From: Eucalyptus grandis
Lineage: Eukaryota > Streptophyta > Magnoliopsida > Myrtales > Myrtaceae
Assembly: GCF_016545825.1 (NCBI RefSeq)
Contig: NC_052618.1
Span: forward strand, 60,070,561-60,134,560
DNA length: 64,000 nt
Direction of reading: 5' to 3'
Shown in pieces: positions 55,163-64,000 of the stretch (its first letter is position 1; every line of letters begins with the position of its first letter). The notes under the pieces are model-generated. The model searched no databases and had not been told where the DNA came from. It saw nothing but the letters and a program-made list of their open reading frames with translations. Made by a program: the position numbers and the translations under genes.

Positions 55163-58100
55163 CTACCTCCTACCTCGCTTTCTTGGCCGCTTCAGTGTGG
55201 ATGTGGATGCGGATGCGGATGCGGATGCGGACTCCTTGCCTCCAACTTCTCTGCCGCGCTTCACATTGGAATACTCAGGGGTTCCTCCCTTTTTTGGAGG
55301 CCTCCCGACGGTCCTTGGCTTGGACGGGCTGCCCTCTTCCTTCTCCTCCTCCCCACCTCTCTCACTCTTCTTACTCTTATTATTCTTGCCGCTTGCCTTC
55401 TTGTTGTTACTAGTGTTGTTGTTGTTGTTATTGGAAGATTCGCTCCCAGAGTTCTTGGACTTCCCTCCTGCGGGAGAATTCCGCTTTATCCTCTTCAAGA
55501 AATCGGCGGCACTTCTCTTTTTGATGGAGGCCGTGACCAAGCCTTCGGCTTTGGAGTTGGAATTCTCGGCCTTCTCTAGGGAGGTCGAGGTGGGGGTTTG
55601 CTTCTTGCTTGGGTTGGGAGGAGGGGAACTGTTGGTGATGATCTTGCTGCCGCTCCTCCTCAAGCTCCTTGTCCCCGTCACGGACCTCTCTTTGGTGGCG
55701 GCGTTCATCTTGATCAACCCCTGCTCGTGGGCGGGCTTGGAGTCCAGGGCGGGCTTCTTATCGTTGTTGGTGGAGGAGGGCTGCTGAGCAGACATGGAGC
55801 TGCGCTTGCGGCAGACGATGATGGGAGCGGAGGACTTGTGCTTGGCAAGTAAGGAATCCGACCGCTCGGGGGCATCAGGAGTGGAGGAAGATCTCTGCGA
55901 GTGGGAAAGGGAATGGGAGGCGGGTGCGGTGGCAGAGGCGGGGCCAGGGGCTTTCCTGAAGTGGGAGGACACGAGGCGTTGGAGGTCGAGGGCGGCGAGG
56001 GACTCGACGGAGGACTTTGGGTAGAAGACGAGGGCGTTGCTGAAGAGGAGGAGGAGGTCTCGGTAGAAGGGTAGTGAGGAGGAGTAGTAGCCTCTCTCCA
56101 CCCTCGACTCGATCGCCTCCAGGTCCATGTGCTGCCTCACTATCCCTCTGTATTTCTCGCTCTCCTGCCAAAGCCAAGCAATTCCGTTCCGTTCCTCAAA
56201 AAACAATTATTATTATTTAAGTCAACCCAAACCCCCCAAAAAATTAAACCAATTTTGTCCATCGGACCCGACCCCGCACCCCCAATTAAAGCCCCCACCG
56301 CGGAAAACCCACCAGGAAACGAATTCGATGCGTTGCCTTGCTTTGGCGTTGCTGCGATTGATTTGATTTGATGGATGGCGGGTCGATTCTCGAAATTAGA
56401 ATTGCGTACAATTAATTCACTTTGAAAATCGGTTTTGCGAAATCCCCAATATTCTGTATACCTAATCGGGTGTCCCACTCTCGCAATTAGAACAACGACC
56501 GGAAATAAATTTAATCTTTGTTCCAGTGGATTTTTTTTTCTCTATTCCCGTGTACCCAAATTCAATATTGAGGTGGTCTGCTCTCGAGCCACTTTTCTCC
56601 CTCCCTCTCTCTCTCTCTCTCTATTAAAAAGAAAGAAAAGAAAGAGATCATCCTGAGAAAGTGAAGTGGCAAAACATTCCATCCCAACAAATTTCACCCT
56701 CGCTGTCATTTTCCGGTACGAAAAAGCAAAGCCGAAGACAGCATTTTCTTCTCTCTCTTTTTCTGGCACTGTGAAATTAGCAAATAATGAAAATGCAAGA
56801 AAATGGTTTTCAAGGAGTGAAGATGGGGATGGAATGTGGGGGGGAGAGAGGGAGAGAGAGGGGGAGAGTGGGGCAGCCCTTCCTTCATCAACCCCGACTC
56901 CCAACGTTACGTGCTAACGAAAAAAGGCCCAAATGGGAAATTTCTCCTATAATGCCCCACCCTACTAAACCCAACCTCGTTTTTTTAAAAAAATTTACGA
57001 CGTTATTTGCATGCTTTTCTTCTTCGTCTTCTTCTTCTTCTTCTCATTCTTATTATTCAACGAGAAATTCAAAAGGAAAGAAAAAAAAAAAGAAGCCCCA
57101 CCACCCCCAACTCGAACGCGCCCGATAATTTTAATACCCCATTAATTACTTATTTTTAATCTCTAATCCTCCTCATACTAAACGAATGAAAAAAACCAAA
57201 TAAATAAATAAATAAAAATTAAAAAAAAAAAAAGGGGAGAATTACCTGAAGGGGAAGCCGTCGCTCGAACACGGAGGCGTCTTTGTGAGCCCGGATCATC
57301 TTGAGCACATCCATCAACGGCTGCGATTTCTTCTTCCCAGCCAAATCAACGGCGGGGACGCCTCGTCCGTCCCCTGCTGCTCCTCCCCCGGAGATCTCCA
57401 CCAGCCGCCGCCCCTTCCTCTTCCTGCGGTTCTTCTTCTGGGTCAAGCTGGCCGAGCTCTGCACGTCGCTGCTGTTCTCCTTCGACTGCGCCCCCGACTC
57501 CGGCCGCCCCCGTCCTCCCCCTCCCCCTCCCCCCCCTCCTCCCCGTCCTCCTCCCCCTCCTCTCCCGGTTCGGCTCCGAGCTCCCGTTGTACGAGTCGAC
57601 CACCTCCGGTTTCGTCCCCTCCGATGCCCGATCCGTCTTCTCCGACCCGGTTCCCCCTGGACCGGTTCGCTTTCCCCTCTCTCTTTCTCCCTCCTCCCTC
57701 TTCTTCCTCCTCCTCCTCCTCCTCGACCTCATCGCCGGTCTTGTCGCGCTCGCTCTTCACTCCAGTGGAGTTGGATTCGTTGACGGACCGGTTCTCGCGG
57801 TCCGACTCCTCCCCGGCGGCGGCGGCCGATTTGGCGGCGGGTCTATCGGCGGCGGAGGACTCGGGCCCTGCATCGGCGTCCCTCTTGTCTTGAACCGATC
57901 TATCGCCCTTGGAGTCCTCGGCCAGATCTGGTTTCGGACGCTTCTCTCTCAAGCTCTCTTCCCTCTCTTCTTCCAATTTCTTCACTTTCAACTGCAAGGA
58001 CCTTTGCGCGGAACATCCCAAAATAAAAACGCAAAGAAGAAACCTTTTTTCTCGTCAGATTCGGGGTATTCATGTTCATCTCGTCGATTGAGAAATTTTA

Positions 58101-58528
58101 TTTTTTTCAAAAAAATAATTAAGAAAAATTTTCTTTTCTTCGAGAAAAAGAAGGAAGGAAAATACTGTGGAGACGGGGAGAGGAGAGATTTACAGGATGG
58201 AAACGTCGTAGCGTTGGACCTCCTGCTGGAGTTCGGCGACGCGAAGCTTCCGGAGCTCTTCGAGCCAGGGGATATGGACGACTTTGTCGGGGGGGGCGTC
58301 GTCGGAGTCGGGGGAGAAGCGGCGCTTGAGGTGGAGGTAGCGGAGGCGGCAGTTGTCGGCGGTGGTGAGGGGGAGGGGGAGGGAGCTGCGGGACTGGACT
58401 TCCATGGAAACGGAGTCCCAGGCGTGGAAGCCATGGCGCTTCACGGCGCAGGCCAGGAGGAGCTCGTCCCACGTCCCCCAGGTTTGATCTTTGGGAGGAT
58501 TATCACTACCGTCTTCTTGGCTCCCCAT
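55163..58528 (-). CDS. SANT/Myb-like and bromodomain protein (At2g42150/At3g57980 type), frame broken in exon 2
   Basis: Minus-strand exons 58528..58194, 58001..57246, 56164..55163. Exon 1 encodes MGSQEDG and a SANT-like TWDELLLACAVKRHGFHAW...NCRLRYLHLKRRF, then LRVAELQQEVQRYDVSIL. Exon 2 starts SLQLKVKKLEEEREESLRE, followed by an acidic/basic linker. The bromodomain spans exons 2 and 3: PLMDVLKMIRAHKDASVFER, then EKYRGIVRQHMDLEAIESR, YSSSLPFYRDLLLLFSNALV. The C-terminus is Ser/Lys-rich and ends with SASASASAS and KRPRKRGRR, probably nuclear. Expected role: acetyl-lysine reading on chromatin. In exon 2 three frames must be joined: the early linker, a middle part (EVVDSYNGSSEPNRE), and NSSDVQSSASL onward. 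One break is at a C8 run (57529-57536). This is either sequencing error or a real lesion. Confidence 0.82.
55197..55232. repeat. Hexanucleotide repeat coding for Ser-Ala dipeptides
   Basis: About five GGATGC-type units inside the bromodomain gene, read as SASASASAS near its C-terminus. Confidence 0.9.
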
Positions 58529-59317
58529 CCAGAAAATGGTTCGGATTCCCGGGGGGAACACAAACCCGACCTATCTCAACTCCAAGCTATGTCCGCTCCC
58601 CGCCCCTCTAATCGCATCTAAATCTTTTTCTTCTTCTTCTTCTTCTTCTTCTTCTTTTCTTTTTTTCTATTTAATATGTGTGTATCCTGATCTTCTTTCT
58701 ACTCTCGTGCCTCCTTCCTCTTCCTGCTCGCCTCCTCCTCCTTCTCCTCCAGCGCTCTCTCCCTCGCTCCCTCCAATTGTGGGGTTTTTTGGATTCTACG
58801 GGGTCATTTCAAACTATATATATATATTGATTTTGTTTTTTCATAATATAAATTATGTATGAATCCTAAGACCGACTTCCAGTGTGCGGTGTTGCGTACC
58901 ACACCCCCACCATTAAATCACGACCGAATGACCCCTCTCTCTGTGGACGTCTTTTAGGGTTTCCGATTTCCTCCTTTTTTGCGAGTGCTCTATTGGTTTT
59001 GAAAAAAGGAACGCGAATTGGAAACCCCCCGCTTTCTCTCTCTCTCTCTCTTTGATGATTGATGGTGCGCGAGCCTGAGCGCCGTGTGTATATTATATAT
59101 AATATATATAGTAGTCGATTAGGACTTCGTTCCAATTTAGGTGGTCGGATCGAATGTTATCGTTTCGCCTCCAACCCCTCCTTTCTTCCATTCATTAGTT
59201 GGGCCTGGGCCTGGTCCTGGTCCTGGGCCTGGCCTTTTCTCTCCGGCTCGTCCCTACTTAACACCGCTCGCGGCTATTTGAATTGTTCGCCAAAACCACC
59301 CCCGCCACCGCAGAGGC
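58529..59317. promoter_or_regulatory. Shared upstream region between divergent genes
   Basis: The bromodomain gene (minus) and the LIN37-like gene (plus) are head to head 789 bp apart. The interval has a CTT run (58625-58660), an ATATAT-rich stretch (58815-58830 and 59088-59112), a TC run near 59035-59052 and GGGCCTGG/GGTCCTGG repeats (59200-59235). A bidirectional promoter is inferred from the layout only. Confidence 0.45.
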
Positions 59318-59812
59318 ATGAATTCTCCAGCGGACGGCCGCGCCACCCCGACTTCGTCCCCGGCCATGGCGTCCAATCCACAGAAGGCGGGGCAATTCCC
59401 ATCGCAGCAGGCGACTACCGCGGCGAAGCAAGGAGTGGGATACCCGGTGGCCTCCTCGGGCCGTGGTTTCATCCCGAAATCCCCAAATCAGTTGGACCCC
59501 ACGGCGGTGCGCCATCCCGCCGCCCCGCCCCCGCATCCGCTAGGGCTTTGGCCCCTTCTCATCCCAAGCCATGCTTTTCCCCTTCCCTTCCTCTTCCCGA
59601 TTGCAATGGCTGTAAAGAGCTCAGGTTTTCCCTCTTTTCTTCTTTCTTTAAATCCTGCATCCTCCTTCAGTTTCACCCTCTCTCTCTCTCTCTCTCTCCC
59701 CCCCTTGACTTACTATTCCCTCGCTCTTTTCACTTCATTCTTTTGGGGCGGATGGTTTCTGTAGGGATCGAGCCAGAGAGGACGCAGCGGCCGTCGTTCG
59801 AGATAGAAAAGT
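59318..59812 (+). CDS. Probable LIN37-like protein, first two exons only (truncated by gap or lost)
   Basis: An ATG at 59318 opens MNSPADGRATPTSSPAMASN, followed by a Pro/Ser/Gln-rich region. Exon 1 probably ends at 59624 (TCAG|GTTTTC). Exon 2 (about 59765-59812) can be read KELRDRAREDAAAVVRDRK across the junction. That resembles the RDRKVRI segment that precedes SLYALCRSWLRNG in plant LIN37-like (MuvB/DREAM-related) proteins. This frame is one base off the ATG frame, so a frameshift in the C-rich part of exon 1 (about 59510-59545) or another start is needed. The following exons are not visible before the gap at 60500, nor between the gap and 61.7 kb. The family call is tentative. Confidence 0.45.
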
Positions 59813-60499
59813 AAGCCATTTCCCTTTTCCTTCATCCCCATCCGTATATGCAAGTTTACTTTAGTGGGGGACCAATTAGTTTTGCCCTGTGATACCAAGG
59901 CATGACGTCAACTCTCATCGTGTATGTTGAATCGTGTTACGCCCTGTGGTCTCCCATCTTATTGTGTCTTATATTGACTTAATGTAGCGATTATGTTCCT
60001 TAATTCCTGTCTAATTTTACTTACCATGTAAGCTAAGTAGCTATCACGATGTAGGGTGCGCGCACGTGCATGCAAGCTGTGTGTTGGGCTTTTCTTGAGC
60101 GTGCCTTCAAGTGGATGATGCTGGATGATATGGTGATAGGAAGAGAGGCATCATAAGTACTTGGTTTAGGTTTGATTTGTCGACAGCAATTGTTAGGGGC
60201 ATAGATATCGGCCCTGCCACAGGGGGTTTCTCCAACGTAAGTGCATCATAAGTATTGGAGTCTTCTCTACTCCTTGAAATTGGCATTGATGGAGGTTCAT
60301 AGGATAGTATGGAGCAATCTTGAGCGCGCATAAGAGTGTCGAGATGTTACATTGGAATGAAAGATCTGGCATCTAGGACTTTTGGCAATACGGGAGCATT
60401 CCCTTACCTCAAGTTGGTATTTAGAGGCTGTATGGTTGCTATTGCTGCCTTGGCTGCCGACACATATCAAATTCTCACTAGGTGGGATCACCTAATTTC

Positions 60500-60599
60500 N
60501 NNNNNNNNNNNNNNNNNNNNNNNNNNNNNNNNNNNNNNNNNNNNNNNNNNNNNNNNNNNNNNNNNNNNNNNNNNNNNNNNNNNNNNNNNNNNNNNNNNN
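60500..60599. other. Assembly gap (100 Ns)
   Basis: Exactly 100 Ns, the usual placeholder for a gap of unknown size. It may hide the rest of the LIN37-like gene. Confidence 0.98.
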
Positions 60600-60779
60600 G
60601 ACACCTGTGAGCCACGGTCCTTGACTACGATACATATGCTTTGCTATTCCTCTTTTGGAGATTTTTGCTACCCATTAATGTTTTTAGCAACTTGTACTAT
60701 CTAATATGGGATGTTCTCCTTCAATTTTTTTCACTTATTTTTATTTATTAACAGTCATAAAATATTACATTGATGTGAT

Positions 60780-61020
60780 CTTAAAAAAAAAAATTGGAAA
60801 TAGAAATTTTGTGCAATAATGATGAATTTATGACGAATTTATGTTTCAAGAAAATAGAAATTTTATGTTGTTCTCAAATAAATTTTTGTTCTAGAAATAA
60901 AAATTTCGTGTCGTTATTAGACGCATTTCTCTACTCAAAAACTCATCCATAGAATAGAAATAGAAAAATCTATTTTCAACAAGAAATTGTTCCCATTAAT
61001 AAAATAGTTATCATTTGCAC
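60780..61020. mobile_element. Fragment of a TIR element (27716-type arm)
   Basis: Phrases AGAAATTGTTCCC, GAATAGAAATAG and AATAGAAATTTT match the arms of the 27716-28549 element. The GC-rich core is absent. The rest of 59.8-61.9 kb shows no gene. Confidence 0.45.
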
Positions 61021-61822
61021 TCTAAATCACGTCAATGCTCAGCAAAGAATCACTCAATTCAAAAGTCGAAGGATCGTGAGATGGGACAAAGTAGAATTTT
61101 TTGGACAAATTGCCCATGTTCTAGCTGGCGGAATAAGCACACCAGCGAAGATTTGGCCACAAAGGTGAGTTTAGGCTTTATTTGAGATTAAATTGACCAT
61201 TTCTTGTCCTTTTCGGAAAGAAAGACCATTTTGAGTCTTCCTTTGAGAAAAAAAGGGAAGAATAAAACAACTTGCTCTTGAATTTTGGCCTAATATGCAA
61301 TGTCTTCTTTAGACTTTAAATGCATTCAATGTGGTCTATCAACTATTAGTAAATGTTCAACGTAGTATTTCCATTTTCTCAAACAACAAATTTGATGTTA
61401 TTTGATGATGTGGATCATTATATAGTGAGTTGAGGTTCTAAAAATGAGGAGTCAATATGCTTATATGTTCATCCACTTACTTCAGAAAAAGGAAAACAAA
61501 TGAGGGTGTTAACATCTCCATAATTATTTAATGACATGAATTCTACTGTGCAATCGTTACGAATTGCAAGTCATATCGATAGATTTCATCAATACATTGA
61601 AAATTTTCATATAATTTAGAGACTAGAATGAACATTTACTAAGAGTCACAGGATCATGTTGAACATAATAAAATCTTAAGAGAGATATTGCGTGTCGAAT
61701 CGAAATTCAAATATCGATTTCATGGTTTTTCCTTGGGCCGAGAAGGGCCCAATTCTCCAAATAATGTTTGGATCCGGACTCTCCCAAAACTTTGGTCAGC
61801 AGCACCCGATTCTCGTTCGCCC

Positions 61823-61853
61823 CCATCCCCATCCCCATCCCCATCCCCATCGG
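61823..61853. repeat. (CCCCAT)n hexanucleotide repeat
   Basis: About five units in the 5' UTR of the next gene, roughly 35 bp before its ATG. Confidence 0.9.
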
Positions 61854-61884
61854 ATCGGAGGGGAAGAGGGAGGACAGGAGAGGG

Positions 61885-63642
61885 ATGAAGGAGGAGCAGG
61901 AGACGAAATCCGGGAATGGGAGCGGGCCACCTCCTCAACCCCCCAACCCAATGCAAAACGCCGCGCCTGATGCTCAGCTTTTCCAGCTCCTCTCTGGCCT
62001 TCTTCACCAGGTAAATTCCCCCTCTTCCATCCTCCCTATCCCCCTTGTGAATTCCCCCACGATTTCCATTCCCAACCGTCCGTCGAAATCCCCCCTTTCC
62101 CTTTGTTTTCGGCTTGCCGGGTGCTGCGTATTGGATTCGGATTTGTTCTGTGTGATCTGTGCGGGGCCGGGCGAGAGGTATTTGTGCACAAATATTTGCT
62201 TTCTTGGAGCTTCTGAAAAAACAGACGCTTCCCTGGCCTTCCTTTTTCTCTCTCTCTTTTTAGCTCGGTCGCCCTCTTCTTATCAAGGCCATGGATGGCC
62301 ACACGCTTTCTAGGAGGGCTCACGGAATTTAAATGTGCTGTTTTTGAGTTCCAATTTCCCTAAGGATTCTGTGCATCTCTTGAACCCCTACCATACTCTC
62401 TTCTTCTTGCTCTAGCCGCTTTGAAAGAATGTACATCTCCTCGTCACTATCCCCTGCTCACTTCATCATCGAAGGAATCAATCGTTTGGCTCGTCTAGGC
62501 TAGGAGTGCCGTCTAAAGAGAAAAAGGGAATATGATTCTAGCGTCCGTCAGATTTTGAAAGGTATGCAATGGACACTCAGTCAAAATTTGAATTATATCA
62601 TTTATTGTTTTTTAGGGAAGAAACTCTGGAGGTACTTAAGATGATGGTTATCTGTAGAGCATCTGGAGTTGCTGTATGATTCTGGCTCCTATGTCATGTC
62701 CCAGCAAGCATCTTTCCTTTTACTGTTGTTCGGTCATCAACCTGCGGATATCTGTTTCCCTTGTTTTCTTTGAAAACATTTTCTAGCATTCTTACCACAA
62801 GCATTTTCGAAAAAGAAAAGTTCACTCGGCTTCTCATATTGCCTGCCCTTTATTCTTCTAGGTGGCGAGAGGAGGGACTCTGGAAAATCATTTAATGAGT
62901 CTTTTTGGTTTTCTTTGGCACGTTCATCATTTTTCTGCTAAAAAATGAAGAGCATTTCTGGGCCATGTGATTGTGTCTGCTGTGTCTATGCCCGCATGCG
63001 GGCCTTGGATGCATGTTGGAGTGCATACATCCACCTCGCATGTCTATGTCTCTCCTTTATTGCATGGGGTGAGAGGTGGCATTTTCTCTGAGACTTGTAT
63101 GTACTGGGTAGTCGAATTGGATTCCATCGGCGGCTATCTGCTGATGCTTTCTTGAGGTTTTATTCACTAGGTGGAAGCATTGACCAATGATGAGGAAGTC
63201 GAATTGCGATCCAAGATCGAAGCACTTGGATTAGAGGTGACAAAAGTTCCTTCAAGCTCAACACGGCATCTTGATGAGGTATTTGTTTCAAGATTATCTA
63301 GCAATCACGTTTCAATTGTTAGTGGTTCTATCTCTGAGCACCCAAGATTTCATTTGATGCTTGGATTGCTATAACTACTTCATATAATGGATTTTCCTTC
63401 GATGTTTCTGTTCGATTTAGCTGGAAATAGCCAAAGAGTTGGACAAGCTGTCAATGAAGTTGGATGATGTGGATGAGATGATATCCTCAGCCATAGCTTC
63501 AGATCCGCATGTGCAGTCGCTCTTGAGTGGTACGGCTGATATATGGATGCCAGTGATTACAGCGAGCGCTGATGAGAGACGTAACTTTGCCGGACCTACT
63601 GGAGAAGGTGATGCCAGAGAAAGCGAGAAGGCTCCTATGTAG
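61885..63642 (+). CDS. Small conserved protein, knotted-1-binding protein 36 type
   Basis: Three exons: 61885-62010, 63171-63278 and 63421-63642; 456 nt, 151 residues, all junctions in phase. The N-terminus is Gly/Pro-rich (MKEEQETKSGNGSGPPPQPP), followed by a conserved helical core: DAQLFQLLSGLLHQVEALT, EEVELRSKIEALGLEVTKVP, LDELEIAKELDKLSMKLDDV, and MISSAIASDPHVQSLLSGTA with DIWMPVITASADERRNF. I recall this conserved plant protein being annotated as knotted 1-binding protein 36, but I cannot check the name here. No enzymatic motif is seen. A charged, coiled-coil-forming regulator is the most one can say. Confidence 0.85.
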
Positions 63643-64000
63643 TTCTTGTAAAATCATGTCAACCATTTGAAAGGCAGAAAATATTCAATAGAGTTTGTAT
63701 GCATGACCAAATACTTAGTGCTCATACTTGCAGAAACCAATTTGATGTTTCAAATGCTTGCGCCTTCTTCAGTTCCAAACTGATTTCGCTGCATAACCTG
63801 TGTGATGAGAACGTAATAGAGGTAATCCAGGGAAGGCCATTTTGTTAATGAGTGTGCTTAGGGCAGTAATCAATAAGGGAAAGTTCTGTTTTTATGATTT
63901 GACCTTGTAAGTGCTTTGAGAATATGTCGAGATTAGAACGTGGTGTTGGAGGACAGGGATTCTCTCTGATGTTTTGTATGTCGGAATAGAGGTTAATGCC
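63643..64000. other. 3' UTR and downstream flank of the last gene
   Basis: No new coding region recognised up to the window edge. Confidence 0.5.

Noticed and set aside
54956..55852. Plus-strand frames of up to 213 codons
   Set aside because: Antisense to the last exon of the bromodomain gene.
57285..58621. Plus-strand frames of 202 and 344 codons rich in Ser/Pro or Gly/Val
   Set aside because: Antisense to exons 1 and 2 of the bromodomain gene and interrupted by its introns.

Overview
This is a nuclear genomic window from a dicotyledonous plant. The evidence is GT-AG introns, typical plant gene families with the expected exon structures, Ty1-copia, LINE, SINE and Mutator-like transposons, and AT-rich intergenic DNA. 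A woody rosid, possibly Myrtaceae, would fit the style of the genes and repeats, but the sequence alone does not prove it. One run of 100 Ns (60500-60599) marks an assembly gap.

Layout. At 1-863 lies the first coding exon of a minus-strand plant O-fucosyltransferase that runs off the left edge. From 0.9 to 16.4 kb the window is gene-poor. It holds a beta-glucosidase relic (7.6-8.0 kb), GC-cored TIR elements, a large inverted repeat (10.0-12.0 kb), a broken CC-NBS resistance-gene fragment (13.8-14.4 kb) and a LINE reverse-transcriptase fragment (15.6-15.9 kb). From 16.5 to 21.1 kb is a complete 13-exon GH1 beta-glucosidase on the minus strand. One Mutator-like element sits in its intron 4 and a second lies just upstream of its start codon, each with an 11-bp target-site duplication. 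From 22 to 29 kb is a transposon field: a SINE with its duplication, an older Mutator-like copy, TTA-flanked elements, and a segmental duplication. From 30.0 to 31.6 kb is a MYB-CC transcription factor with an odd DNA-binding domain.

From 32.4 to 44.9 kb is a 2-oxoglutarate-dependent dioxygenase gene on the minus strand. It is split by 10.8 kb of rearranged Ty1-copia retrotransposon, and the insert is bracketed by a duplicated piece of the host exon about 125 bp long. From 46.4 to 54.1 kb is an EMSY-LIKE (ENT plus Agenet) chromatin protein on the plus strand. From 55.2 to 58.5 kb is a SANT/bromodomain protein on the minus strand, tail-to-tail with the EMSY-LIKE gene. From 59.3 to 59.8 kb is the start of a probable LIN37-like gene, followed by the gap, and from 61.9 to 63.6 kb is a small conserved protein of the knotted-1-binding-protein-36 type.

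The genes do not form a pathway. The right third is an ordinary euchromatic block with three chromatin or cell-cycle type genes. The middle and left are dominated by transposons. The most notable theme is a set of elements with unrelated termini that nevertheless all carry the same kind of G+C-rich core, seen from fresh to strongly decayed. The second notable point is the irregular copia insertion with a target duplication far longer than integrase makes.
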